This document shows, piece by piece, positions 36,600 to 45,884 of a DNA stretch of 64,000 nt (positions are counted from its first letter, which is position 1; the number at the start of each line of letters is the position of its first letter). The translations under genes and the position numbers were made by a program. A model generated the notes under the pieces. That model was not told where the DNA came from. It was given only the letters and a program-made list of their open reading frames with translations, and did no database searches. Source of the stretch: an uncultured Duncaniella sp. (GTDB lineage: Bacteria; Bacteroidota; Bacteroidia; Bacteroidales; Muribaculaceae). Location of the stretch: positions 1 to 64,000 of the forward strand of contig CAJTMH010000005.1 of NCBI GenBank assembly GCA_910577255.1, in the 5' to 3' direction.

Positions 36600-37282
36600 T
36601 TTAATAATTGGTTAGATTGAGGTGAGGGGACGTTGATGACACCATGCTCCATCATGGCTTTGAAATAAATGGGGGCAGGTTTTTCATTGTTCTTCTCAAA
36701 GTCCATGTCATAGAGCATATACTGCATATCCTTACTTTCCTGGATTGGTGGGGTAAGTGTGGAATTACGGTAGTCGATCAGACGGAAATTTGCGGCAAAT
36801 TCCCTGCAGCCTAAGTAGGGCTGATGGAAGTATTGACCTTTTGAGGCTCGTCGTTCAAACATGGCAAGATATTTCCCTGCTGATTCATGTGAGCCGTCAG
36901 TTGTATTGTTATTATCGCGTTGCTCGACCGGAATGTATTTCATGGTTGCCCAAATCCGATATCTTACATTTTTTAGGATTAAAGCATTTTTCTGTTGGCG
37001 TTTATCCTCGATGTATATGGGAGACTTTGAGGCTAAAGCCCCTACTTCGTTTCTGCGTATATTGGTCCATGTGATTGGGTTCAACACTTCGATTTTTGTG
37101 ATAATCCATTTAATGGCCGGTTTCCAGAAAATCGCTTCAAATATGGCGCGTGCAGCCGAAGGAGTAATCACTTCGTAGCTCACGCGTTCCACTTTGAACT
37201 CAGGACGTGTGAAACATGCATAATCGCCCCAGACCTCGAGGCAAAAACCTTGATTGGTTATGTTGTTGTTCAGTTCATCCAT
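36596..37282 (-). CDS. cas5c: Cas5c (Csd5), crRNA-processing subunit of type I-C
   Basis: 228 residues. FCLEVWGDYACFTRPEFKVERVSYEVITPSAARAIFEAI is the Cas5 RAMP opening. Type I-C lacks Cas6, and Cas5c cuts the repeat RNA and stays bound to the 5' handle. It starts 37 bp below cas3 and overlaps cas8c by 4 bp. No cas6 is present, as expected. Confidence 0.95.
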   Translation of the reverse strand: MDELNNNITNQGFCLEVWGDYACFTRPEFKVERVSYEVITPSAARAIFEAIFWKPAIKWIITKIEVLNPITWTNIRRNEVGALASKSPIYIEDKRQQKNALILKNVRYRIWATMKYIPVEQRDNNNTTDGSHESAGKYLAMFERRASKGQYFHQPYLGCREFAANFRLIDYRNSTLTPPIQESKDMQYMLYDMDFEKNNEKPAPIYFKAMMEHGVINVPSPQSNQLLK

Positions 37283-37319
37283 ATATTAAAATGATAATAA
37301 GATTGGTATTGAATTTTGG

Positions 37320-39488
37320 TTAAAATATCATAGGCTCATCGAGCCATTCATTGTCTACTGAGAGACCTGTCTGCTCGTCATACGCCTGCGGATGGGTAAC
37401 TACAAATAGATTGTCCACCTCTTCGACAAGTCCAAGTTTACGCAATTGAATTAACTGAGCCTGCGTGATGGACACAGAGTATTGCGACAGAGCCTTTATT
37501 ATGTGGTAATTAGGACCCGATTCCTTATATTGTTCCAGCAGACGCATACTTTTATCCCAGTTTACGATAACAGGTTGGCCCTCGTTGTCTATATACTTGA
37601 AATTTTCCGATGCCGTCTGGAATTTATGGTACTTTATGAGATCATTTTGAGTCTGATAATGGTCAAATGTATTGATTCTGGCATGAAGTTTTTTGAAAAA
37701 TATTTCCATGGCTTCATCCGAAAACCAGTCGTTTATTTCTCCCATATCTCTCCTGGCATCATTCGCTTTTGTGAGAAATCCTGCAGGAATGGAATTAGGT
37801 TCTGAGAGAGAAAAAACAAAAGTTTTCCCTTTCTTGGCGAGTTTTCCCTCCCGGTTACAACGCCCGGCTGCTTGGATGATTGAATCCAGTCCGGCTTCTT
37901 GCCGGAACACAATTGGGAAATCCACATCCACACCTGCCTCAATGAGCTGTGTGGCTATGACTCTTATTTCGTTAGATGGATCAGAAAGCAATTGCTTGAT
38001 TTTGGCTAATTGCTGTTTTAGATGAGCCGGACACATCATTTTAGAAAGATGGATTGTGGAATCCGACGCTGGCAAGTGTCGATGTATTTCTCTTGCCGAA
38101 ATTCGTTTGTTTACAATGCAGAGTACCCTTCGGTAAGTCGAGAGCCTTGAGGCTATTGCATCATACGTGTATCTCTCTCTTTCAAGAACTAAGTCAACCC
38201 GCCTGAGAGGACGCCATAGTGATTCGTCGTGAGGTATGATAGGGATTGGTTTATGGGTTAATCCGTCGCATTTTGTCAAGGGATTACAACCTCTGATTGT
38301 GCCGCATAGCACCGGTTGGCTTGCAGTAGTGAGGAGTATGGATGAGCCGAATGTGCGGTGAAGCGCGTTTAGAGCTTGCAGAATGGGATCGTAAAGTGAT
38401 AGCGGCAGCGTTTGCACCTCATCCATTATTATCACACTTTTTGCCAGGTTATGTAGTCGGCGGCATCTTGAAGGTTTGTGATGGAACATGCTCTCGAAAA
38501 GTCGCACGTTGGTGGTCACAATTATAGGATAATCCCAGTTCTCTGAGGCCAAGGCTATCCGGTTGGAGAGTTCTTTATCATCTGTCGAATCTCGTGTAAC
38601 CTGGGAATGATGTTCCAATACATTCTCTTCTCCAAATATAGATTTGAGTGTGAAGGCGGTCTGTTCAATGATACTGGTGAATGGAATGGCTATTATTATG
38701 CGTCGCAAATCATTGTTTACTGCATGTCGGAGTGCCCATAATAGTGATGACAACGTTTTGCCACCGCCGGTTGGAACAGTCATTTCGTATATGTACGGTT
38801 TTCCGCCACTATTGTCTCTGGAGTATTGCTGGACCATCTGTCGCACTTGGTTCACAGGGCTATCCGTAGTCGAGGAGTTTAGCTCGCTTAGATACTTTTC
38901 TAGCCTCTCAAGAAGAGGTTTTAGAGTATATTCTCTTGACCGACGGTTAAAACTGTCAGGATTCATGAACCGTTCGGTGTCAAGATAGTCTGCGTCAACC
39001 AGACAGCTGAATAGCATTCTGATGACGTGATGAAAGTCTTCGATATTCTTTTCGTAGGATAGAGGAGAGGATAGCGTAATGTCCGGAATTGTGATTTCTT
39101 CCGGCTTTTCTCTCTGTAGTTTTAGGCTTAAATCTGAAAAGTCATACAATCCTCGGTGATGTCCTATTATAGGATTAACCAAAAGTACATAATCCTTGGG
39201 GTATATATCCTTGGCGATAAGTGCACCTATCATGGCGTGGTGTGTGTCTCCTTCAGGCCTGACTGATGTGTCATATCCACTTGTGTATCGGATATAATTT
39301 TGGAATGCATTTGTTCCCTTTCCAAGGTCATGGAGATAACCGAGAGCTTCACCCCACGATGCCATCCCAAAATCGCCTGCAAATTTCGACGCAAAAGATG
39401 CGACACCAGTTGAATGTTCCTCGTTGGTTTGGATAATCCACTCAGATGTTTCGCTATCTTTTCGGAGATGGGAGATTATAGGCAACAT
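37320..39488 (-). CDS. cas3: CRISPR nuclease-helicase Cas3
   Basis: 722 residues. The N-terminal HD nuclease has H53-D54 (YLHDLGKG) and the H83-H84 pair in DTHHAMIGA. The SF2 helicase has Walker A TVPTGGGKT (237-245), DEVQ (356-359) and a C-terminal QLIEAGVDVDFP motif. It is recruited by Cascade to nick and degrade target DNA 3' to 5'. It is first in the operon, with its promoter about 85 bp upstream. Confidence 0.97.
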   Translation of the reverse strand: MLPIISHLRKDSETSEWIIQTNEEHSTGVASFASKFAGDFGMASWGEALGYLHDLGKGTNAFQNYIRYTSGYDTSVRPEGDTHHAMIGALIAKDIYPKDYVLLVNPIIGHHRGLYDFSDLSLKLQREKPEEITIPDITLSSPLSYEKNIEDFHHVIRMLFSCLVDADYLDTERFMNPDSFNRRSREYTLKPLLERLEKYLSELNSSTTDSPVNQVRQMVQQYSRDNSGGKPYIYEMTVPTGGGKTLSSLLWALRHAVNNDLRRIIIAIPFTSIIEQTAFTLKSIFGEENVLEHHSQVTRDSTDDKELSNRIALASENWDYPIIVTTNVRLFESMFHHKPSRCRRLHNLAKSVIIMDEVQTLPLSLYDPILQALNALHRTFGSSILLTTASQPVLCGTIRGCNPLTKCDGLTHKPIPIIPHDESLWRPLRRVDLVLERERYTYDAIASRLSTYRRVLCIVNKRISAREIHRHLPASDSTIHLSKMMCPAHLKQQLAKIKQLLSDPSNEIRVIATQLIEAGVDVDFPIVFRQEAGLDSIIQAAGRCNREGKLAKKGKTFVFSLSEPNSIPAGFLTKANDARRDMGEINDWFSDEAMEIFFKKLHARINTFDHYQTQNDLIKYHKFQTASENFKYIDNEGQPVIVNWDKSMRLLEQYKESGPNYHIIKALSQYSVSITQAQLIQLRKLGLVEEVDNLFVVTHPQAYDEQTGLSVDNEWLDEPMIF

Positions 39489-39572
39489 TTAAAGTTGTAG
39501 GTTGGAGGTTGTTGAAAATGGTTGGTACACGTGAAATTTGATATTGTGAAAATATCTGATTTTTAATTTTTA

Positions 39573-39580
39573 CAAAGATA
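39573..39580 (-). promoter_or_regulatory. cas operon -7 promoter box
   Basis: Minus-strand TATCTTTG matches TAnnTTTG. CTTG lies about 20 bp upstream (near 39601-39604) as a partial -33. The leader to cas3 would be about 80 nt. This is the only promoter I see for the seven tightly packed cas genes. Confidence 0.6.
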
Positions 39581-39775
39581 CGAGAGAGCATGAGCCAAAG
39601 CAAGGTATATATAGGTTAAATAAAGTTAATTGAAATCGCGTGCTATAGTGCTTCTTGTGTTAGAAGCCGGTGTCAGGAAGCGTGATTATTAATGAAGATA
39701 AAATATTTTAGGGATTTAGGTGTCTTAGTAACCAGAGCAGCTCTAATTATCTTTTATTAATTAACCAATCTGTAT

Positions 39776-41887
39776 ATGTTTGTGAAAAATATAATGTGGA
39801 CATCGTTTTTGTCCGCAGCGCTGACTGTCGCTGCTCAGGATTCCATAGTGAATCCGGTAATCGCTTGTGATACACTTGAATATTCTATCTCTCCGGTGCT
39901 TCTTGATGATATTACCGTCAGGGCTTCGGGTGTGGTCCGTAAACCCGATGGCAGGGTGCTGCATCCTGATGAAGAGATCATCCGCACGGCCACCGATGGC
40001 ATCGATATGTTGCGTAAGATGCAATTGCCACGTGTTTCCGTCAATCCTCTGACCAATGAGATAAATATTGTGGGTGGTGGGACTATAATGTTACACATCA
40101 ATGGCGTGGAAGCTACTGCTGCCCAAGTGTCGGCTCTCAATCCACATGATATATTGCGGGTGGAGCTCCAAGATGCTCCAGGGGTGGAATATGCCGGAGC
40201 GGCAATGGTAATCGACTATATCACCTCACGTGTCGATTCAGGAGGAAGTGTCGCCGTGGATGCTTTCGGTGCTTTTGCGTCTGGCCGATGGGCTTCGATT
40301 GACCATTTTTCCGCGGCGTATAATAAAGGATGCTCCGCGTGGAATGTTAATGTGGGGTATATGGGGCAGCGCAAGGACAAATGGGTCAGAGATTATGAAG
40401 AATGCTGGAATTATCCCGAAGGTTCGGTGATAAGGCGCGAAATGGGACTTCCTGTCACGGTTGGTGGCTCAGGACTCGAAAGTGTGGTGAATTACAATTA
40501 TCTCCATCCCGGTGGCCACATGTTGAACATCCGCGCCGGACTTGATTTCAACTATGTGCCTAATCAGGAAGAGGGTGATCGCAGGGGGCTGCTGTCGATA
40601 TCTGATGGAGATGAAGTTGTATCGGTCTATGAGCATACCGAGGAGAAGTCGGTGAGGCCGAATCTTGGAATATATTATCTACATAAATTTTCAGGAGTTA
40701 ACAGTCTTACATTTGAAGGGCACTCTGCCTATCTTGCTTCACATTCTTTGCACCAATACATGGAGGACCTGGTAGGGGAGGAGAGCCGTGTGCGTGGTGA
40801 TAAGTACACCCTGAACGTGGCTGCATTGTTTGAGCACCGGATCGGCCACCGTGCGGTAAATGCCGTGATAAGCCACGACAGGGGGTGGCTCGTCAATAAG
40901 TATAGCCTTGCAGGAAACGGTGTTGTAAGGATTGACGATTCAAAGAGCTCGCTGGCTGGCGAATACTCCGACCGTTTCGGCCCTTGGGCTATCAGAGGAA
41001 GCCTTAAACTCACACATAGCAGCCTGTCACAGAATGCATATAAGATCGCCAGAGTATTCCTTCTTCCTTCCTTCTGGCTTTCATATAGGCCGGGACAGCA
41101 ATGGCAGTTTAGATATGGAGCTTCGATTGATTATAGGATGCCTCCTGCTGCGGCCATCAGTGATATTGAACAGCCTATACAGACCGGATTGGTGCGTCGT
41201 GGAAATCCGCATCTGAAACCATTCCGGGTTATTGATCAAAGGCTATCTGCATCATTCGATTGCAGCTATGTTGATGTGGAAGCGATGTTGGATTATAGTG
41301 ATGAGCATTCACCGGTCATGGAGTCTGTGGTGTTTGACGATGGAGTTTTTGTGCGCACTTTTTTCAATCAACGGTCATTTCGGCGCCTTATCGCGAGTGC
41401 CTCTGTCGCAGTGCATTTGTTGGACAATCATATTTCGCTGACCGCTGAGCCTGTTTTGACCCGCTATTTCAGCCGTGGGAATGGATACAGCCATTCTCAC
41501 TCCATTTTCAGACTCGGATTAGGGGTAGATTTCAGTTATGGCAACTGGCTTGCTTACGGAAACATAATGTCAAGCCCGGCAAACAAGATGTATGGTGAAG
41601 AGATAATCGAGGAGAAGGATATGAACATGATAATGGTAGGCTATAAAAGAGAAAACTGGTCAGTGCATGCCGGGGTGTTCAATGCCTTCATGAAAAATTA
41701 TTGGATGGAGACGCGCTACTTATCGGCACTTACTCCATATAAGTCTAAAGCCCATAGTGACAGAGGCAGTTCGTATCTGTCGCTGAAATTCACGTGGAGG
41801 TTTGATTTTGGCCGAAAAGGTCGTTATGTTGATACCATGGGTCGTGATATTGAAACAGACCCCGGAATACTCCGCGGCAATAAATAA
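39776..41887 (+). CDS. TonB-receptor-like outer-membrane beta-barrel protein
   Basis: 703 residues. The short hydrophobic start probably acts as signal peptide (FVKNIMWTSFLSAALTVAAQD). A plug-like domain at about 40-150 contains DMLRKMQLPRVSV, INIVGGGTIMLHINGVEA and LNPHDILRVELQDAPGVEYAGAAMVIDYIT. A long C-terminal barrel follows with alternating aromatic strands (OMP_b-brl_3 type). It lacks the N-terminal CarboxypepD_reg domain of SusC proteins and has no SusD partner. The substrate is unknown. It separates the CRISPR and McrBC loci and runs opposite to both. Confidence 0.85.
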   Translation: MFVKNIMWTSFLSAALTVAAQDSIVNPVIACDTLEYSISPVLLDDITVRASGVVRKPDGRVLHPDEEIIRTATDGIDMLRKMQLPRVSVNPLTNEINIVGGGTIMLHINGVEATAAQVSALNPHDILRVELQDAPGVEYAGAAMVIDYITSRVDSGGSVAVDAFGAFASGRWASIDHFSAAYNKGCSAWNVNVGYMGQRKDKWVRDYEECWNYPEGSVIRREMGLPVTVGGSGLESVVNYNYLHPGGHMLNIRAGLDFNYVPNQEEGDRRGLLSISDGDEVVSVYEHTEEKSVRPNLGIYYLHKFSGVNSLTFEGHSAYLASHSLHQYMEDLVGEESRVRGDKYTLNVAALFEHRIGHRAVNAVISHDRGWLVNKYSLAGNGVVRIDDSKSSLAGEYSDRFGPWAIRGSLKLTHSSLSQNAYKIARVFLLPSFWLSYRPGQQWQFRYGASIDYRMPPAAAISDIEQPIQTGLVRRGNPHLKPFRVIDQRLSASFDCSYVDVEAMLDYSDEHSPVMESVVFDDGVFVRTFFNQRSFRRLIASASVAVHLLDNHISLTAEPVLTRYFSRGNGYSHSHSIFRLGLGVDFSYGNWLAYGNIMSSPANKMYGEEIIEEKDMNMIMVGYKRENWSVHAGVFNAFMKNYWMETRYLSALTPYKSKAHSDRGSSYLSLKFTWRFDFGRKGRYVDTMGRDIETDPGILRGNK

Positions 41888-42105
41888 ATGGCATGACTCC
41901 GCACCCATGATTGCAAATATGATTGTTGTTTCGAATCGTTTCATTATTAGTCTGTTGCGTTTGTGAAGTTGGCTGAAATCTCTGACTCTGACAAATAAAA
42001 AACATAATTTGTAATTTTGAAAAATTTATATTGTGAAATTTTAAGATAATAAGATTGAATATGTACACTGTAAAGGAAATGGCTGTTTTTTGCCTGCGGC
42101 TCTTA

Positions 42106-42134
42106 TTGTGCCGTTGGAAATTTTATTAATTTTG
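42106..42134 (+). promoter_or_regulatory. Flavin reductase promoter
   Basis: TTG (42106-42108), 18-bp spacer, -7 TAATTTTG (42127-42134). The leader is about 50 nt. The other about 220 bases of this gap (from 41888) show no gene. Confidence 0.6.
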
Positions 42135-42188
42135 CAGTTAAGCATATTGAGGCTGACAGTTAGTTTAGTAATGTAAAAAATAGATGAT

Positions 42189-42752
42189 ATGAAAAATTTC
42201 AAGCCTAAAGCGTGGATGCTTCCACAACCAGTATTGATTCTTGGCACATATAATGCCGACGGTACCCCCAATGCCATGAATGCTGCTTGGGGAGGACAGT
42301 GGGATATGACCGAGATAATGATTTCAATGGGAGCGCATGCCACCACGGAAAATCTTAATCGTTGCCCTGATTTCACAGTCGCATTTGCCACCCGGGAGAC
42401 AATGACGGCTGCTGACTATGTGGGAATCGTCAGTGCAAAACATACGCCCGACAAGATAGAGAAAACCGGATGGACTGTGTCAAAAGCTGAAAATGTGGAT
42501 GCCCCTGTGTTCGGATGTTTCCCTATGACATTGGAATGCCGGATGAAGGAGAAACTTTATGAGTCAGAAACAGGCTACTACATTGTAGCGGAGATTGTCA
42601 ACATTGTATGCGATGAGAATTTCATCGCTACTGATGGCAAACCGGACGTGGAGAAAATGCATCTTATCACATTCGATCCTATTCACAATGGTTACATAGA
42701 ATTAGGTACTCGTGTAGGCAATGCTTTCGCTGATGGGAAGTCTATGAAATAA
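42189..42752 (+). CDS. Flavin reductase-like FMN-binding protein
   Basis: 187 residues of the flavin-reductase-like (DIM6/NTAB) split-barrel family. The start PKAWMLPQPVLILGTYNADGTPNAMNAAWGG is characteristic, with ISMGAHATTENL and ADYVGIVSAKHTPDK further in. It should bind FMN and use NAD(P)H, but the substrate is unknown. Monocistronic, with its own promoter and a shared terminator below. Confidence 0.9.
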   Translation: MKNFKPKAWMLPQPVLILGTYNADGTPNAMNAAWGGQWDMTEIMISMGAHATTENLNRCPDFTVAFATRETMTAADYVGIVSAKHTPDKIEKTGWTVSKAENVDAPVFGCFPMTLECRMKEKLYESETGYYIVAEIVNIVCDENFIATDGKPDVEKMHLITFDPIHNGYIELGTRVGNAFADGKSMK

Positions 42753-42774
42753 ATTTCCTTTGTGTCTCATTGAA

Positions 42775-42818
42775 AACGAAGCGTCCTGGTTGACAGAGTG
42801 TGACCGGGACGCTTCGTT
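42775..42818. terminator. Terminator between flavin reductase and mcrC
   Basis: 16-bp arms (AACGAAGCGTCCTGGT / ACCGGGACGCTTCGTT, one G-T wobble) around a 12-nt loop. A TTTT run follows on the minus strand, so it mainly serves mcrBC and may act in both directions. Confidence 0.78.
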
Positions 42819-42843
42819 ATGCAATAAACAGGCTGGCAGAGTG

Positions 42844-44157
42844 TCAGGACTGTGGCCGGATATAGGGCATGCGGAAACTAAGTTTGTAGAACCTCTCATA
42901 GCCATTTATCGGAGTGGCATGCTGAAGCAGCGAACCGATATGGGTAAACGAGGATAGCTGTGGGCAACTGTCCTGTGCCGCTTCCGTCTCCGGGTCGGTT
43001 GCATCAGTTGGTTCAATGACTTTTTCAGGGTAAATAATCAGACAATCCACTGTGGTTGAGCTGTCGCATCCCAGGACCTTGAGTATTTTTCGGTCACGCG
43101 CATAGGCTGAAATCTGTCGGATGTCATCGATTATGCCACAGTTGCCGTCATTATAACGCGGTTTGTATTTAGTGTCAATGATTACCTTGTTGGCTGTGTC
43201 AACAAAGTCGACAGCTGTTCTGTGATGGCCTGGCACCTGAAATTTAATAGCATCGCCGAATCGCTCGTAGAGCTTTGAATAGACATACACTTCATAAAGT
43301 CGTGACATATCAATCCAGAAGGGAGGCGTGAAGTCAATGTCATGTCTCGTCTCGGAAATAGAGTAACTGAACTTGCGCAATATCATTTTAGCTATGCGCA
43401 GGGCTTCGGAATAGTCTTTGTATAAGTCGTTTTTGACTATGGATTTCAGCTCTCGGGTATCAAACGTGTCAGCCACTTCGTGGAAGTGACTTTTTACGTT
43501 ATTTATTACCGATGTTAGTGTCGCGTATGATTTGTGGGCTGCGAGACTTGAAAGATATGATTCGGAAAATGTCAACGCTTTCTTGAGTACTCTGTTTTCG
43601 GGATTGTCGACGGTATAATCCTGATATTTGCAGTATATACGTTCTTCTCGCCGTGGAATGATATTTTGCTTGATGTGACGTGATATATGGATTTTCCCCT
43701 TCACCTTTGACTGAAGATTCTCACATTTCATCACGTATGCTTTCTTGAGCCCACGTTTCGTGATTCTTTTTAATATGGCGATGAAATGTATGATGAGTAG
43801 CGGGGTGATCTGATTATTGAAAGCATTGGTTCTTATCGGCTGCGCGTTGAAGTCGATGTCGTAGAATTTGTCGAAATATTTTGCGGATGACTCGAATCGG
43901 AGAGCGCTGACAAACATTTCAACGAAGTCAAGATCGCGTATCTTCGGCATCACAACCACTGCATGGTCATCTGTCAGCCATTCGGCTCCTATGTAGTAAC
44001 CGGCACACAGGGTAGTGGGATGTATCCCTAAATATTTGGGCGCACACTCATAGCCGGTCTCGCAGAATGGGATGTCGAGTCGTCTGATGAGTTCACGGTC
44101 ACTATCATTGCATCCACCATGCTCATATAAATATGTGATGGCTGGTATGCGGCTCAT
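42844..44157 (-). CDS. mcrC: McrC nuclease subunit of McrBC restriction system
   Basis: 437 residues. The N-terminal half binds McrB. The PD-(D/E)xK nuclease core shows D317 (AVDFVD), D328 and K330 (VIIDTKYKP), aligning with D244, D257 and K259 of E. coli McrC. With McrB it forms a GTP-driven translocase that cuts DNA between two methylated sites. It overlaps the mcrB stop by 4 bp. All catalytic residues are present. Confidence 0.94.
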   Translation of the reverse strand: MSRIPAITYLYEHGGCNDSDRELIRRLDIPFCETGYECAPKYLGIHPTTLCAGYYIGAEWLTDDHAVVVMPKIRDLDFVEMFVSALRFESSAKYFDKFYDIDFNAQPIRTNAFNNQITPLLIIHFIAILKRITKRGLKKAYVMKCENLQSKVKGKIHISRHIKQNIIPRREERIYCKYQDYTVDNPENRVLKKALTFSESYLSSLAAHKSYATLTSVINNVKSHFHEVADTFDTRELKSIVKNDLYKDYSEALRIAKMILRKFSYSISETRHDIDFTPPFWIDMSRLYEVYVYSKLYERFGDAIKFQVPGHHRTAVDFVDTANKVIIDTKYKPRYNDGNCGIIDDIRQISAYARDRKILKVLGCDSSTTVDCLIIYPEKVIEPTDATDPETEAAQDSCPQLSSFTHIGSLLQHATPINGYERFYKLSFRMPYIRPQS

Positions 44158-45776
44158 TGCTGTGGTCCGAAGAGTTTGAAAGAAGAATTAGTCAATTCCT
44201 TAAATTCCTCCTTTCTGAACGAGATGATTCCGTCTTTCTCATATTCTTTTAAGAGCGGAATGATCTCATATTCAAGTTTACGGCGCAACGAATCGGCATT
44301 TCTGGCCATAAAATAGCTATGGCCAATCATAATATCCTGGATGTCAAAATCAGGTGTTATATGTCGGGTTATGAAATCCTTGATTCCGTCAAAGAGTGAG
44401 AGTGCGATATCTCTAACCCTGTCGTTGCCGTTTGTTGGGTCAGCATAATATGAGATGATGGCATCACGATTGGATGATAATGTATAGAATGCAAACCTGC
44501 GCCTGACGGCATAGTCTATGTAGCCGACACTCCGGTCGGTGGTATTCATTGTGCCGAGAATGTAAAGATTGGATGGAACGCTGAAGTTTTCTTCGTGCGA
44601 GTAGGCCAATCGGATTTTTATGGGATGTTCGCCTTCGGATCTTTTGTCTGCTTCAAGCAATGTGATTAGCTCACCAAAGATTTTGGAAATATTTCCACGG
44701 TTGATTTCGTCGATGATGAGGAGATATTTCAAGTTGGGGCCATTGTGAGAGTAAGGTTTCACACCATAAGTCTCCATGATATAGTTGCACAGCCCTCTTA
44801 CGTAAGAGATGTTATAGATATTGCTCGTCTCTCCGCGATAGAACGCTTTGATTGATTCGATGTTTGCCGGAAAATCCTTCCCTTCGTCAGCGGCACTGTT
44901 GTGGGAGCGTACACGGAACGTTTTCCCATTTCGGTAGCTGACTGAGAAATTCACATTGTTTTTGGTCTTGGCTGTGATTGGTGCCTCTGAACAGTCGTGT
45001 TTTAGTTGTTCAATGGCATTGTCGAATGCATCAAGACTACCGCTTTGCTCTGCTGTCTTGCATATAGTCTTGAAGATGCCATCCTTGATCTCATAGGTCA
45101 TATTGTCATCGTCGATGACCGGTTTGAGGCCTTCAACAAAATCTTCATAATCCATTGACTGATGAAAGGTGGTGAAGAAGATGCGCTTCTCGTTGACCAG
45201 TTTATCATATTTCTTCATGATTCCTTTATGGTCAGCGGGGTCGAACTCCTCTCCCATAAGCGATAGAGATACAGCTGCTGTGATATAGGTTTTCCCGGTG
45301 CCTGGAGCACCCTGAAGAATAACCTGCTTTTTTTCCTCCAGAAGGTTTATGATATTATCGATATCCATTTTATTAAAAATGTTGTTTAACCATTTGTCGA
45401 TGAATTTCCATGATTGCGTGTGGCTGTTGATTAGTTTCTGAAGAGTTCCCTGAGCTTGTGGGAAACACTCATTGCCACTGTAAAAATCCAAAATCTCGAC
45501 ATGGCGGAAGTTTATATTGAAGTATTTAGATGTTAGGATCGGGTCGGTGAATGATTCACTTGTGATACGGCATAACGCCAGTGGTACTCTACCTTTTCTA
45601 ACCAATATGATGTCACCGATTTTTAAAGACTCCTTGAAGTTTAGACATTGGAAATTGGACCACTCTCCAGTACCTATGACTGGTACAGGTTCCCGGAGCA
45701 TGTCCATGGAGTCAATGCTTCTTTCATATCTTCCATGTGGAAGATGCATCTGTATGTGCCAATAGGTGGTGGACAT
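44154..45776 (-). CDS. mcrB: McrB GTPase subunit of McrBC restriction system
   Basis: 540 residues. The N-terminal about 120 residues look like a PUA/EVE-type DNA-recognition domain (residues 45-72 read IGDIILVRKGRVPLALCRI). The AAA+ GTPase has Walker A GAPGTGKT (156-163), Walker B LLIIDEINR (352-360) and the McrB signature MNTTDRS (410-416). The N-terminal domain differs from E. coli McrB and sets specificity, so the methylation mark recognised is unknown. First gene of the two-gene operon. Confidence 0.93.
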   Translation of the reverse strand: MSTTYWHIQMHLPHGRYERSIDSMDMLREPVPVIGTGEWSNFQCLNFKESLKIGDIILVRKGRVPLALCRITSESFTDPILTSKYFNINFRHVEILDFYSGNECFPQAQGTLQKLINSHTQSWKFIDKWLNNIFNKMDIDNIINLLEEKKQVILQGAPGTGKTYITAAVSLSLMGEEFDPADHKGIMKKYDKLVNEKRIFFTTFHQSMDYEDFVEGLKPVIDDDNMTYEIKDGIFKTICKTAEQSGSLDAFDNAIEQLKHDCSEAPITAKTKNNVNFSVSYRNGKTFRVRSHNSAADEGKDFPANIESIKAFYRGETSNIYNISYVRGLCNYIMETYGVKPYSHNGPNLKYLLIIDEINRGNISKIFGELITLLEADKRSEGEHPIKIRLAYSHEENFSVPSNLYILGTMNTTDRSVGYIDYAVRRRFAFYTLSSNRDAIISYYADPTNGNDRVRDIALSLFDGIKDFITRHITPDFDIQDIMIGHSYFMARNADSLRRKLEYEIIPLLKEYEKDGIISFRKEEFKELTNSSFKLFGPQQ

Positions 45777-45795
45777 GGTCAGGGTGGTAGAGATG

Positions 45796-45826
45796 CAAAA
45801 GTAATGATAATTTATGTCTGTGTCAA
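45796..45826 (-). promoter_or_regulatory. mcrBC promoter
   Basis: Minus strand TTG (45826-45824), 20-bp spacer, -7 TACTTTTG (45803-45796). The leader is short, about 16 nt. Confidence 0.65.
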
Positions 45827-45884
45827 TAGGTAAGGCGATGAAATACTTGTCAATGTGATTAGGTGTTGATGGACGGTGGCGTGT

